Source of the DNA: Gaiellasilicea sp963791905
GTDB taxonomy: Bacteria > Actinomycetota > Thermoleophilia > Gaiellales > Gaiellaceae
DNA length: 64,000 nucleotides
Direction of reading: 5' to 3'
Assembly (NCBI GenBank): GCA_963791905.1
Contig: CAWBTX010000002.1
Location: 496,001-560,000, forward strand
Part shown: positions 31,358 to 39,895 of the stretch, piece by piece
Layout of the letters: each line of letters opens with the position of its first letter
Numbering within the stretch: the stretch's first letter is position 1
The notes under the pieces: model-generated
What the model was told of the DNA's origin: nothing
Databases searched by the model: none
What the model saw: the letters and a program-made list of their open reading frames with translations, nothing else
Translations under genes and position numbers: made by a program

Positions 31358-31581
31358 ATGCGCTTCCGGGCCCTGCTCGCCTCGATCTCACGCCCTGGTC
31401 GTCACCCTCGCCCTCGCGGCGCCCGCGCATGGCGGCCAAGGGCGGCGAGGGCACCTACGGCAAGACGAACGACAAGGTCATCACGAACTTCGGCTTCGGC
31501 CTGATCATCGGCTTCACGCTGCTGGTGATCACCCTGAGCGTCGCGCAGAACCAGCTCGACAAGCGCAAGACCCGCAAGTAG
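31358..31581 (+). CDS. small membrane protein with signal peptide
   Basis: ATG with MRFRALLASIS, then after an extra base near 31393 ALVVTLALAAPAHAAKGG-like residues and GGEGTYGKTNDKVITNFGFG, a single helix (LIIGFTLLVITLSVAQNQL) and a basic tail DKRKTRK. About 74 residues. Small proteins with the KGGEGTYGKTNDKV motif recur as orphans in Thermoleophilia (recalled, not checked). Function unknown. Confidence 0.55.
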
Positions 31582-31611
31582 CGCCCACGCCGTGGCGGTT
31601 AGGCTGCGCCC

Positions 31612-32570
31612 GTGACGACGCCCGGCATCACGGCCGCCCACGAGACCTGGCAACCCGCGGGTCCCGAGGAGCAGTGGTCCGACTCCTTCTACTTCGGCGG
31701 GCGGCGACGGGCAGCGGCCTCGCGTTCTACTCGCGCATCGGGCGCCGCCCCAACGAGGGCGTCACCGAGGGCGCGCTCGGAATATGGCTGCCGGGGCAGG
31801 GATTCCTGCTGAGCTTCGCGCGCGCCGATGCCGCCGCGACCGCGATCGCGGCCGGCCCGGTGACCTTCGAGTGCGCCGTGCCGCTGCGTGCTGTGGGAGC
31901 TGCGCTTCGCCGGCCCCGGGCGCCTGTTCGAGCGCGCCGAGCACATCGCCACCGATCGCGACGCCTACCGCACGGTCGAGGTCGCCGGGCAACCTGCGGT
32001 TCACCGCCGTGGGGCGAGCCGCTGTCGTTCGAATCCGGCCTCACGGAGGGAGTCGCCAGCGACCACTACGAGCAGCCCGGCTCGATCGCGGGCGTGATCG
32101 AGGTGGACGGGCACCGCCATCCGCTCGCCGGGCGCGGGCATGCGCGATCACTCCTGGGGCGTGCGCGACTGGCAGCGCGTGCCGTGGTGGCGGTGGTTCG
32201 GCGTGGTCGTCGACCCCGACAACTTCGTGATGGTCAACAACGTCGGCCTCGCGGACGGCGGCGAGACGGCCGGCGGGTTCCTGATGCGCGACGGCGAGAT
32301 CGCCGCCGATCGCGACCTGCGAGACGACGTCCGAGCTCGACCCCGACCTCGGATGCCAGCGCACCTTCGAGGCGCGTGCCACCGACGCGCGCGGGCGCAC
32401 CACCACGCTGCGCGGCCGCGCCGTCGAGGTGGCGCCGCTGCGCCAGCGCCGGGACGGCCGCCTCACGCACGTGAACGAGGGCCTCACCGAATACGAGTGG
32501 GAGGGCTACCGCGGCACAGGGATTTCGGAGTACCTGCCGACAAATCCGTCCGCCGGTAAGCCGGCGGACG
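31612..32570 (+). CDS. CrtC/DUF7064-like lipocalin-fold protein (frame-disrupted)
   Basis: The GTG start gives VTTPGITAAHETWQPAGPEE, WSDSFYFGG, LAFYSRIGRRPNEGVTEGAL, ASDHYEQPGSIAGVIEVDGH, RGMRDHSWGVRDWQRVPWW (the R-D-x-S-W-G-x-R motif) and VNEGLTEYEWEGYRGTGISE. This pattern is seen in the hydroxyneurosporene-synthase/DUF7064 group, often next to acyl-CoA and LLM-type genes, so a role in lipid or steroid-like catabolism is possible. About 310 residues. At least five single-base disruptions. No in-frame stop is visible before the next gene, so the stop was probably lost to an indel near 32540. Confidence 0.5.
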
Positions 32571-32571
32571 T
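32548..32571 (+). terminator. short GC-rich hairpin between two genes
   Basis: GTCCGCCGG, a 4-base loop (TAAG), then CCGGCGGAC: a perfect 9-bp stem just upstream of the M20 hydrolase start. There is no T-run, so it may act as a weak terminator or processing site. Confidence 0.4.
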
Positions 32572-32578
32572 CGGCCGC

Positions 32579-33922
32579 ATGAGCACCACCGCTGCCGGCA
32601 CGGAAATCTGGACGCGCCCCGCGGAGCTGCTCCGCGACCTGATCCGGTTCGACACCACCAACCCGCCGGGCAACGAGCGCGCGTGCATCTCCTACATCGA
32701 GAGCCTGCTCACCGAGGCCGGCATCGAGAGCACGATCCGCGCCCGCGAGCCGGAGCGCCCCAACCTGATCGCGCGCCTGCCCGGCCGCGGCGCCGCGCCG
32801 CCGCTCCTGCTCCAGGGCCATGTCGACGTGGTCACGACCGCGAGCCAGAGCTGGAGCCGCCCGCCGTTCGCGCGCCGACCTGCAGGACGGCTTCGTGTGG
32901 GGGCGCGGCGCGATCGACATGAAGGGCGGCGTCACGATGATGCTGGCCGCGCTGCTGCGCGCCCGCGCCGAGGGCCTCGAGCCGGCGGGCGACGTGATCT
33001 TCTGCGCGCTCGCCGACGAGGAGAACATGAGCCCGTACGGCGCGGAGTGGCTGGTGCGCGAGCACGCCGAGCTGTTCGACGGCGTGCGGCACGCGATCGG
33101 CGAGTTCGGCGGGTTCACGATGCACGTCGGGCGGGCAGCGCTTCTATCCGATCCAGGTCGCGGAGAAGCAGGTGTGCACCGTGCGCATGACGCTCACCGG
33201 CGCGCCCGGGCACGGCTCGATGCCGGTGCGCGGCGGCGCGATGGCAAAGCTGGCGCAGATCCTGCGCGCGCTCGACCGCCGCCGGCTGCCGGTGCACGTC
33301 ACGCCGGTCGCCCGCCAGATGGTGGAGGCGATGGCGCACAGTCTGCGGCGGCGTGCAGGGCGCGCTGCTGAAGCTGCTGCTGAACCCGCGGCTGACCAAC
33401 CGCGCTGCTCGACCGCATGGGCGAGCGCACGCGGGTGCTCGACCCGATCCTGCACAACACCGTGAGCGCGACCGGCCTGCACGGGTCCGACAAGTTCAAC
33501 GTGATCCCCGGCGCGGTGGAGATCGTGCTCGACGGCCGCCTGCTGCCGGGGTTCGAGCCGCAGCACCTGCTCGACGAGCTGCGTGCGCTGATCGGCGCGG
33601 ACGCGCGGCTACGAGGTGATCAAGCACGACCCGGGCCCGCCCGAGCCCGACCTCGCGCTGTTCGGCACGCTCGGCGCGATCCTCGAGGAGGCGGACCCGG
33701 GCAGCACGGCGATCCCGCTGCTGATGCCCGGCGTGTCGGACGCGCGCTTCTTCGCCCGGCTCGGCATCCAGACGTACGGGTTCACGCCGATGAAGCTGCC
33801 CGCCGGACTTCAACTTCTGGGCGGGCGTGCACGGCGCCGACGAGCGCATCCCCGCGGACGCGGTCGAGTTCGGCGCGCACGCGATCGGCGAAGCGCTGCG
33901 CCGCTTCGGTAGCGCCACGTGA
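32579..33922 (+). CDS. M20-family metallo-hydrolase (ArgE/DapE/carboxypeptidase type)
   Basis: ATG. LIRFDTTNPPGNERACISYI, LLLQGHVDVVTTASQSW (first zinc His and Asp), FVWGRGAIDMKGGVTMMLAA (bridging Asp), VIFCALADEENMSPYGAEWL (catalytic Glu pair) and GAPGHGSMPVRGGAMAKLAQ open the dimerisation domain. FNVIPGAVEIVLDGRLLPGF and the distal His in FNFWAGVHGADERIPADA close it. About 445 residues, normal for the family. It hydrolyses an amide or peptide bond; the substrate is unknown. Single-base disruptions occur near 32875, 33135, 33350, 33405, 33610 and 33808. It ends 4 bases before the next gene's GTG. Confidence 0.75.
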
Positions 33923-33926
33923 ACGA

Positions 33927-34886
33927 GTGCGGCCCGGCACGCGCTGGGCGCTGACGCTGCCGTTCGCGACGGTGCCGCTGCGCGAGCACCGCGCGCTGAT
34001 CGAGGGCGCGGAGGCAGTCGGCTACGACGACCTGTGGAGCGGCGAGACCACCGGGACCGACGCGTTCACGCCGATCGCGCTGGCGGCCGCGTGGACCGAG
34101 CACATGCGCCTCGGCACCGGCGTCGTGAACGCGTTCACGCGCGGGCCCGCGGTGCTGGCCCAGCACGCGGCCGCGCTGCAGGACGCGAGCGGCGGGCGCT
34201 TCTGCCTCGGCATCGGCTCCTCCTCGAACGTGATCGTGGAGCGCTGGAACCAGATCCCGTTCGAGAAGCCGCTCACGAAGGTGCGCGAGACGGTCGAGAT
34301 CCTCCGCACCGTGCTGGCCGGGGAGCGCGGCCCGGGCGGGTTCAAGCTCGAGACCGCGCCCGACCCTCCCCCACCCATCTACATCGCCGCGCTGCGCGGG
34401 CGGATGCTGCGGCTGGGCGGCGCGCTCGGCGACGGGACGTTCGTCAACTTCCTGCCGCTGTCGAGCGTCGACCGGGTGATCGCCGAGATCCGCGCCGGCG
34501 AGCGCGAGGCGGGCAAGCCCGAGGGCTCATCGGACGTGCTGTGCCGCTTCTTCTGCATCCCGCAGCCGGTGGACGAGGCGCTGCCGTTCGCGCGCTGGAT
34601 GTTCGCCGCCTACGCGACCGTGCCCGTGTACGAGCAGTTCTTCCGGTGGCTCGGCTGGGGAGACGCGATCGATCCGATGGTCGACGCGTGGAACGCGGGC
34701 GATCGCGAGCAGGCGCGCGAGCTGGCGCCCGAGGACCTGATCCGGGAGATCTTCGTCTTCGGCGCGGCGGAGGAGCAGAAGCAGCGCCTGGCAGAGTTCG
34801 TGGAGGGCGGCATCACGACGCCGGTGCTGACGCCGATCTGCCCGCCGGATCAGCTGCCGGCGGCGATCGACGCGCTCGCACCGTGA
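33927..34886 (+). CDS. LLM-class F420-dependent oxidoreductase
   Basis: 319 residues and fully intact. The GTG start gives VRPGTRWALTLPFATVPLRE, then AVGYDDLWSGETTGTDAFTP, MRLGTGVVNAFTRGPAVLA, GGRFCLGIGSSSNVIVERWN and PPPIYIAALRGRMLRLGG. This is the luciferase-like TIM barrel of F420-dependent enzymes (glucose-6-phosphate dehydrogenase or mer-like group). It would use F420 or FMN for hydride transfer; the substrate is unknown. Its location between an M20 hydrolase and an enoyl-CoA hydratase suggests catabolism of a complex organic acid or amide. Confidence 0.8.
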   Translation: MRPGTRWALTLPFATVPLREHRALIEGAEAVGYDDLWSGETTGTDAFTPIALAAAWTEHMRLGTGVVNAFTRGPAVLAQHAAALQDASGGRFCLGIGSSSNVIVERWNQIPFEKPLTKVRETVEILRTVLAGERGPGGFKLETAPDPPPPIYIAALRGRMLRLGGALGDGTFVNFLPLSSVDRVIAEIRAGEREAGKPEGSSDVLCRFFCIPQPVDEALPFARWMFAAYATVPVYEQFFRWLGWGDAIDPMVDAWNAGDREQARELAPEDLIREIFVFGAAEEQKQRLAEFVEGGITTPVLTPICPPDQLPAAIDALAP

Positions 34887-34908
34887 GCGCGCCGATCGCG
34901 GGTCCAGG

Positions 34909-35105
34909 TTACGGAAAGACCAGCCCGGCGTAGATCGTCTCCTCGAGCTGCTCCTCGCCGGTCTCCTCCTGCTGTGCGGGGTAGGCGACCACCGGGTACG
35001 AGGCGCCGAGTTCGGAGAGCAGCGACTCGTGTCGGGCAGCGGCGGCTCGCCGGGGTCCAGCACCGCGTCCGGGTTCGGCAGTGTCCAATCTGGCTGGGGG
35101 GTCAT
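34909..35105 (-). CDS. small acidic protein (frame-disrupted)
   Basis: The second ATG (35105) has a good ribosome site (AGAGGAG) six bases upstream. MTPQPDWTLPNPDAVLDPGE leads, after one frame change near 35025, to SLLSELGASYPVVAYPAQQE and LEETIYAGLVFP. About 65 residues, rich in Pro and Glu, with no membrane segment. No family recognised. It is divergent from the enoyl-CoA hydratase, with about 95 bases between starts. Confidence 0.4.
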
Positions 35106-35201
35106 GGGCATCTCCTCTGATTGCGGTTCGCACACAACTTAGACACCCAACGACCGAATCCCGTAAGAGTTGTGTGAAGTCTGCGTTAAGTTCCGCGACC
35201 A

Positions 35202-35978
35202 TGACCGACCGCCAATCAACTACGAGCGCACCGGCGCTGCGGCGCTCGTCACGATCGACCGCCCGGAGCGCCGCAACGCGGTGGACACAGAGACGGCCGA
35301 GCTGCTGCGCGAATACCTCGCGCGGTTCGAGGACGACGACGGCGCGCGCGTGCTGGTGCTGACCGGCGCGGGCGAGGCGTTCTGCGCCGGCGCCGACCTG
35401 AAGGCGATGGACCTCGACATCGATCACCCGGACGGGCCGATGGGCTTCACGCGGGTGACGCCGTCGAAGCCAACGATCGCCGCGATCGGCGGCTGGTGCC
35501 TGGCCGGCGGGATGGAGATCGCGCTGTGGTGCGACCTGCGCATCGCGACGGAGGGATCGACGTTCGGTCTGTTCGAGCGCCGCTGGGGTGTGCCGCTGAT
35601 CGACGGCGGCACGCAGCGCCTGCCGCTGATCGTCGGGATGGGCCGCGCGCTGGAGCTGACCTTACCGGTCGACCGGTCGATGCGCAGGAGGCGTCTGCAG
35701 ATCGGGCTCGTGAACGAGGTCGTGCCGGCCGGCCAGCACGTCGAGCGCGCGCTCGAGCTGGCCGAGCGGCTGGCCGGCTTCCCACAGGAGACGATGCTCG
35801 CGGACCGCCGCGCGATGCTCGAGGGATCCCGCCTGCCCTGGCGCGAGGCGCTGGAGTTCGAGTACCGCCAGGGCCGCGCGGTGATGGAGGTCGCCGCCCG
35901 CGGCGCCGCGCGCTTCGCCGGCGGCGAAGGCCGCCACGGCGCGAGCGTCGTCGAGTCGCCAACGGGATTTCGCGTTAG
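35202..35978 (+). CDS. enoyl-CoA hydratase/isomerase (crotonase family)
   Basis: ATG, then one extra base after MTDRQ. INYERTGAAALVTIDRPERR, VLVLTGAGEAFCAGADLKAM (the oxyanion-hole CAGADL), PTIAAIGGWCLAGGMEIALW (second oxyanion glycine), LRIATEGSTFGLFERRWGVP and LTGRPVDAQEAS with IGLVNEVVPAGQ. The last pair requires two opposite frame changes near 35660 and 35695. About 255 residues. It adds water to, or isomerises, enoyl-CoA in beta-oxidation-like pathways. The family's catalytic Glu pair is not obvious at the usual place, so the exact reaction is open. The end near 35950-35978 is uncertain. Confidence 0.75.
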
Positions 35979-35991
35979 CCGGAAATCCCGG
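35966..35991. terminator. bidirectional terminator-like hairpin
   Basis: GGGATTTC, a short loop, then GGAAATCCC between the plus-strand crotonase gene and the minus-strand acetyltransferase. The two genes converge here, so one hairpin could serve both. Confidence 0.5.
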
Positions 35992-36001
35992 TGGCACGGT
36001 T

Positions 36002-36651
36002 CTACAGCGGCAGGAACTGCACCGGGACGTCGCCCTTGATCTCGAAGGGCTCGCGTGCCAGGTCGCTTGCCTCCCACTCCGAGCGCAGCATCGAGTAGCT
36101 GATCACGTCCTTCGGGCTCCCTGATGCACGTGCCAGCGGCGCAGCACGCCCTCGTGCACGAAGCCGAGGCGCTCGAGCGCCTTCTGGGAGCGGCCGTTGT
36201 CGTCGCCGCACCAGGCGGTCACGCGCTCCAGCCCGAGCCCCTCGAACGCGAGCGCCAGCACGAGCGTCTTCGAGCTGCGGTTGGCGCCGCTCCCCCACCA
36301 CTCGCGCCCGTGCCAGGTGCCGATCACCGCGCGGCGGTCGCGCAGCGAGAACTCGGACAGCCCGGTGACGCCGATCACGCCGTCCTCGCGGATGGACGAT
36401 CACGAACTCCAGCCGCTCACCCTCGGCCCGCTTGCGTCCAGGCTGCGTACATAGGTCGCGGCCTCGCTCTCGTCGGTGTAGGGGCCCCAGGAGAAGAACT
36501 GCGTGACCTCCCGGTCGGAGGCGAGCCGGTACAGCGCGCGCGCATCCTCCGGCCGCGCGTAGCGCAGCAGGAGCTCCGGTCCGCGGACCTCGAGGTCTGC
36601 CGCGGGATCGTCGAACCGTGCCCGGCGCGGTGCGGAAATCGCCTCGGCCAT
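36002..36651 (-). CDS. GNAT-family N-acetyltransferase (RimJ/RimL type)
   Basis: ATG 36651: MAEAISAPRRARFDDPAADL, LLLRYARPEDARALYRLASD, VTQFFSWGPYTDESEAATYV, then after an extra base near 36400 VIGVTGLSEFSLRDRRAVIG, HGREWWGSGANRSSKTLVLA (the acetyl-CoA pyrophosphate loop, though it reads G-S-G-A-N rather than the usual G-x-G-x-A/G) and LERVTAWCGDDNGRSQKALE. The end is SPKDVISYSMLRSEW. About 215 residues. It acetylates a protein N-terminus or a small amine. Frame changes near 36400 and 36115. Confidence 0.72.
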
Positions 36652-36704
36652 GCCGTGATGCTTACATACCGCGCCCACCAGACCCCGACGCGAGGAGGCC
36701 GCAC

Positions 36705-37010
36705 GTGCAAACCTGGGACACCCGCTCGATCGACGTGGAGCCGCATCAACCGCAGGTGCTGCACACCGGGCGACGAGGGCAGGACGATCGTGATCAACCT
36801 CCCCGCGGGCGAGGAGCTCCAGGACCACCAGGTGCACGAGCGGGCATGGATCCTCGTCGTGGACGGCGAGGTCGAGGTCGAGGCCGACGGCGAGTCGATG
36901 CCGGCGGCCCGGGGTTCCTGGCGCTCACCGAGCCGAACGAGCGCCACGAGGTGCGCGCGAACTCGGATGCGCGGCTGGTGCTGGTGCTCGCCGCTCCCGC
37001 CCCGAACATC
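36705..37010 (+). CDS. cupin-domain protein
   Basis: GTG start with a strong ribosome site (GAGGAGG). VQTWDTRSIDVEPHQPQVLH, then TIVINLPAGEELQDHQVHER (cupin motif 1), AWILVVDGEVEVEADG and FLALTEPNERHEVRANSDAR (motif 2 with the conserved His). Small single cupin, about 100 residues, metal-binding barrel of unknown substrate. Frame changes near 36765 and 36905. The natural end is unclear because sequence after LVLVLA merges into the start of a gene on the other strand. Confidence 0.65.
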
Positions 37011-37180
37011 AGCAGCAGCGTCAGGCCGCCCGGCCAGCGCGGCCATGTGAACAGGGACTCGACGCGAGCTGTGCGGCCGAGCGCCTCGAGCCGGCCGGCC
37101 AGGTGGCGCGCCGCGCGGCGCTCCGCATCGGTCCCGGGGCCGCGTGCGCCGACGGCCACGAGCGCGTCCAGTTCGTCCAT
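36985..37180 (-). CDS. N-terminal fragment resembling an M28-type peptidase or similar protein
   Basis: Reading from 37180: MDELDALVAVGARGPGTDAE, RRAARHLAGRLEALGRTARV and FTWPRWPGGLTLLLMFGAG, then it runs into the back of the cupin gene. The 'P-G-T/S-D-A-E-R-R-A-A-R-H-L' start is typical of M28-type peptidases or related membrane proteins, which are normally several hundred residues. Only ~60 residues are present, so the gene is cut. Confidence 0.3.
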
Positions 37181-37255
37181 CGCGTCGACGCGTGGAGGGC
37201 TTCGCTGCGCTCACCGGCGGCCATCGGCTCAGCCGCAATCTAGAGTGCACCCGCC

Positions 37256-37840
37256 GTGAATCCGAGAAGCCCAGGCCCCGGGGAGCTCGTGGCCGGCGCG
37301 GGCGGGGCGCTGCTCCTCGTTTCCACGTTCCTCCCCTGGTTCGCGCTCGACAGCGCGATCGAGCTGCCGGGCAGGAGCGGCGGCACGACGATCCGCGGCG
37401 AGGGCGTGAACGCGTGGCAGTCGTTCGCGGTGATCGACGTGGTGCTGCTCGCGGCCGGGCTCGCGGCGCTCGCGCTGCTCGTGGCCGGTGCGGCCGACCT
37501 GCGTGTGGCGCGCATCCGGCTAGCGCTGATCGTGGTTGCGGCGGGTGTCCTGTGCGCCCTGCTCGTGGTCTTCAGGCTGCTCGATCCTCCGGACCTCGCC
37601 ACGGCCGCGGACACGGCGGCGAGCGAAACCGGGCGCCGGCTCGGGCCGTTCTTCGCGCTCCTGGCCACGCTCGGCATGAGCTGGGGCGCGTGGAGGGCGA
37701 TCGAGGACGCGGCGGTCGGAGCCCGAGCCCGAGCCGGAGCGAGCCGGAGCCGGAGCCCGAGCCGTGCCGGAGGTCTGCCCGAGCCGCCTGCGGCACCAGC
37801 TGCGGAGCGGCCGGCCGGCCCGCCGATACGATCGGCCGGC
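37256..37840 (+). CDS. four-helix membrane protein
   Basis: MNPRSPGPGELVAGAGGALL, then helices LLLVSTFLPWFAL, VIDVVLLAAGLAALALLVAG, IRLALIVVAAGVLCALLVVF and LGPFFALLATLGMSWGAW. It ends in an E-P/R-S-rich low-complexity tract (37725-37770) that another frame reads as Glu-Pro repeats. The tract and lack of a stop suggest an indel there. The frame continues into the following domain. I treat these as two genes, because the downstream GTG at 37841 begins a complete domain, but a real fusion is possible. Confidence 0.5.
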
Positions 37841-38362
37841 GTGGCCGCCTTCGAAGACCTGGTGGGGAAGCTCGAGCCGCTCCTCGCGGAGCTCTGGGAC
37901 GCGCCGGCCGCGCCCCGCGGCGAGCACGAGCGCATCCCGGCGGCGGCCGGCATCTACCTCTTCACGCGGCACGACGAGCCGGTGCACGTCGGCCAGGCCC
38001 CCGACCTCCGCCGCCGGCTGGCCGAGCAGTGCCGGCCGTCGTCGGGGCACACGAAGGCCACGCTCGCCTTCGAGATCGCCAAGCGCGCGGCCCGCAAAGA
38101 GGGCATCGACGTGGACGGCCCGCCGGCGCGGCTGGCCACGAGCGACGAGTTCTCGCCCTACTTCACGCGCGCCAAGGAAGCGGTCGCGGAGCTCCCGGTG
38201 CGATACGTCGAGGTGGAGTCGCGCGAGCTGCGCGCGCTATTCGAGGTCTACGGCTCGATGGTGCTGGGCACCGGCGAGTCCGCCAGCCGACGCGCCGTAG
38301 CGCGCTGGAAGTGCGGCGGGTGGGACTCGAACCCACACGCCCTCTCGGGCAATGGATTTTGA
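37841..38362 (+). CDS. GIY-YIG-nuclease-like domain protein
   Basis: The GTG at 37841 gives VAAFEDLVGKLEPLLAELWD, then RIPAAAGIYLFTRHDEPVHV (the G-I-Y motif), GQAPDLRRRLAEQCRPSSGH (V/Y-x-G-x-x-x-x-L-R-x-R-L) and LPVRYVEVESRELRALFEVY. These are the N-terminal strand and helix of the GIY-YIG nuclease fold, with 'VHVGQ' in place of the usual YxG. About 150 residues. The frame loses its natural stop (after MVLGTG) and runs into the antisense of tRNA-Leu, so the last ~20 codons are artefactual. Confidence 0.5.
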   Translation: MAAFEDLVGKLEPLLAELWDAPAAPRGEHERIPAAAGIYLFTRHDEPVHVGQAPDLRRRLAEQCRPSSGHTKATLAFEIAKRAARKEGIDVDGPPARLATSDEFSPYFTRAKEAVAELPVRYVEVESRELRALFEVYGSMVLGTGESASRRAVARWKCGGWDSNPHALSGNGF

Positions 38363-38395
38363 ATCCATCGAGTCTGCCAATTCCTCCACCGCCGC
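38312..38395 (-). tRNA. tRNA-Leu (anticodon CAA)
   Basis: Read on the minus strand: 7-bp acceptor stem GCGGCGG/CCGCCGC, D-loop with AATTGGCAGAC, anticodon stem GATGG..., loop ATTCAAAAT with anticodon CAA, a long variable arm (GCCCGAGAGGGC) and T-loop TTCGAGT. The long variable arm and the A at the discriminator position are leucine-type features. No CCA is encoded. 84 bases. Confidence 0.92.
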
Positions 38396-38408
38396 TTGAG
38401 GGGCGATT

Positions 38409-38863
38409 CTACGGCTGGATCGGCGTGAGCTGGCCGCTCGACATGCCGCCGCTGTAGTAGCGGTCGGCCTCGTCGCTCGGTGACCTCGACCTCCACGTGC
38501 CACTGCTGCCGGAACGCGACCATCGCGAAGCCGGCCAAGCAGCAGCTGCACGGGCACGAGCGCCACAGTGAGCACGCCAAGGATCGACGGGGCGAGCGCG
38601 GGGTCGTCGAAGCCGGCCTTGTCGCGCTCGAACCAGGCTGGGCCCGCCACCGCCGCGATCACCGCGAACAGGACCGCGAGGGCGGCAGCAACGGGGAGCA
38701 CGCCGCGGTTCCAGCGCGCCACCTGCCAGGCCATCACGAGGTAGACGATGATGTAGGCGAAGGAGATCGGCTGGGCGCCCTGGAGATGGGACCACCCGCC
38801 GAGCGTCACGATCAGGATGAGTGCGGCGCTGATGACGAGCAGCAGGACGACGATCGCCCGCAT
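38409..38863 (-). CDS. small four-helix membrane protein (frame-disrupted)
   Basis: MRAIVVLLLVISAALILIVT begins the first helix, followed by ISFAYIIVYLVMAWQVARWN, VLPVAAALAVLFAVIAAVAG and APSILGVLTVALVPVQLLL. A short soluble tail (GFAMVAFRQQWHVEVEV, then ADRYYSGGMSSGQLTPIQP) lies in two further frames. About 150 residues. No family recognised. It sits between the two tRNA-Leu genes. Confidence 0.5.
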
Positions 38864-38993
38864 GGTCTGGGAGGACCGCCTTGTCCCGGTTCGGGTGCAC
38901 GAGCACCGTGTCCGGCCATCGAATCGCGGACTCTACACCCGCCCCGGGCGCCAGGGCGCCGCTGCAGGCCGTCCTAGAATCGGCACGTCAGAG

Positions 38994-39076
38994 CGGGCGT
39001 GCTGGAACTGGTAGACAGGCCGGGTTTAGGTCCCGGTGCTCGAAAGAGCGTGTGGGTTCGAGTCCCTCCGCCCGAC
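38994..39076 (+). tRNA. tRNA-Leu (anticodon TAG)
   Basis: Acceptor start GCGGGCG, D-arm AACTGGTAGACAGG, anticodon stem CCGGG/CCCGG with loop TTTAGGT (anticodon TAG), long variable arm TGCTCGAAAGAGCG and T-loop TTCGAGT. Two positions do not pair: one in the T stem and the outermost acceptor pair (G opposite A). The 3' end is therefore slightly altered relative to a perfect cloverleaf. This matters because the sequence changes character right after it. Confidence 0.85.
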
Positions 39077-39444
39077 CCGAGGAGCAACACACCCAATCCG
39101 CTGACCGAGCTCATCAAAAAAAGGCTAACGCGGCGTGTCGCTCCACTCCGCGGAGCGCGCGTCCGGGGCAAGGGGGACTGTAGGGACTTCGCGAACGCGG
39201 AAGGCGCGGCGACCAGGACGATCACGAGCGCCACGACCAACATCGCAGGCCGCGGTCGAAGCGCCGCTAAACGAGCCGTCACCAAGCCTCGCCGGCAGGC
39301 CGAGCCCTCGCTTCTGCCTGGAAGGAGGCGTCGCGTCGAGGCTTGCGACACGCTTGAAATTGGACGAGTTCGATGCGTCCGCTCTTCCATCCGCCAACGC
39401 ACCCGCATGGCATGGCATTGCGGTCGTCCGCGTACGGCCGGACG

Positions 39445-39535
39445 CCACGCTCGCAGGTCGTCCAATGCGGGAGCCAACTCGGTGCCGGCCGAGACGCTCG
39501 CATAAGCGCGGAGCGGAAGTGTCGGTGCGGAGGGT
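39445..39535 (-). repeat. dispersed intergenic repeat, copy 1
   Basis: Read on the minus strand this matches 44700-44790 on the plus strand over about 65-90 bases. The shared core runs from TAGACCCTCCGCACCGACAC through TTCCGCTCCGCGC to GCACCGAGTTGGCTCCCG, with a few changes. No coding potential is evident. Confidence 0.6.
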
Positions 39536-39655
39536 CTACATGCACCTTGAGGCTTCACACGACTAAGCAAGCCGCCTAAGCCGCGAGGGGGAACGGGAAA
39601 CGCCGAGCGGCCAACTTTCTGACGCGCGTCGGTCAAGCGGGGTTTCCGCCGGGGG

Positions 39656-39690
39656 CTAGGAGGGTCCGGCGAGACGACTAGCGAAACTCC
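39656..39690 (-). repeat. 35-base inverted repeat, left copy
   Basis: Its reverse complement begins GGAGTTTCGCTAG and ends ACCCTCCTAG. It matches the right copy at 40309-40343 at about 31 of 35 positions. Together they bracket the SnoaL-like gene. Confidence 0.65.
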
Positions 39691-39895
39691 TTCGTTTTGT
39701 CGCTCGGAGAGGAGTAGGCTTGTGGAACTGGCCCTGCGGCCATCAACCCCGGCCCCCAGAGAGCAAAGACAGCCGAAGCGCGAGCAACGCGCCGAGGCAA
39801 CAGACTCAGAGGCGCACGGGATTCCTGCGGGGCCAGTCTTTCGTTGAGGAGTGGCCTACGCCAGGGCGCGTCGCTTGCGGGATACTCGGCAATCG

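Larger units (their letters stand above)
39077..39895. other. gene-free stretch with repeats after tRNA-Leu
   Basis: No convincing gene on either strand. It contains the start of the repeat-rich region: a ~90-base repeat (39445-39535) that recurs inverted at 44700-44790, a ~60-base stretch (39540-39600) similar to 53625-53685 and to the copy at 44005-44065, and the left 35-base inverted repeat of the SnoaL cassette (39656-39690). Confidence 0.55.

Noticed and set aside
37725..37770. Glu-Pro or Arg-Ser repeat tract as a possible tandem repeat element
   Set aside because: It is a short low-complexity coding tract at a likely indel, not an independent repeat array.
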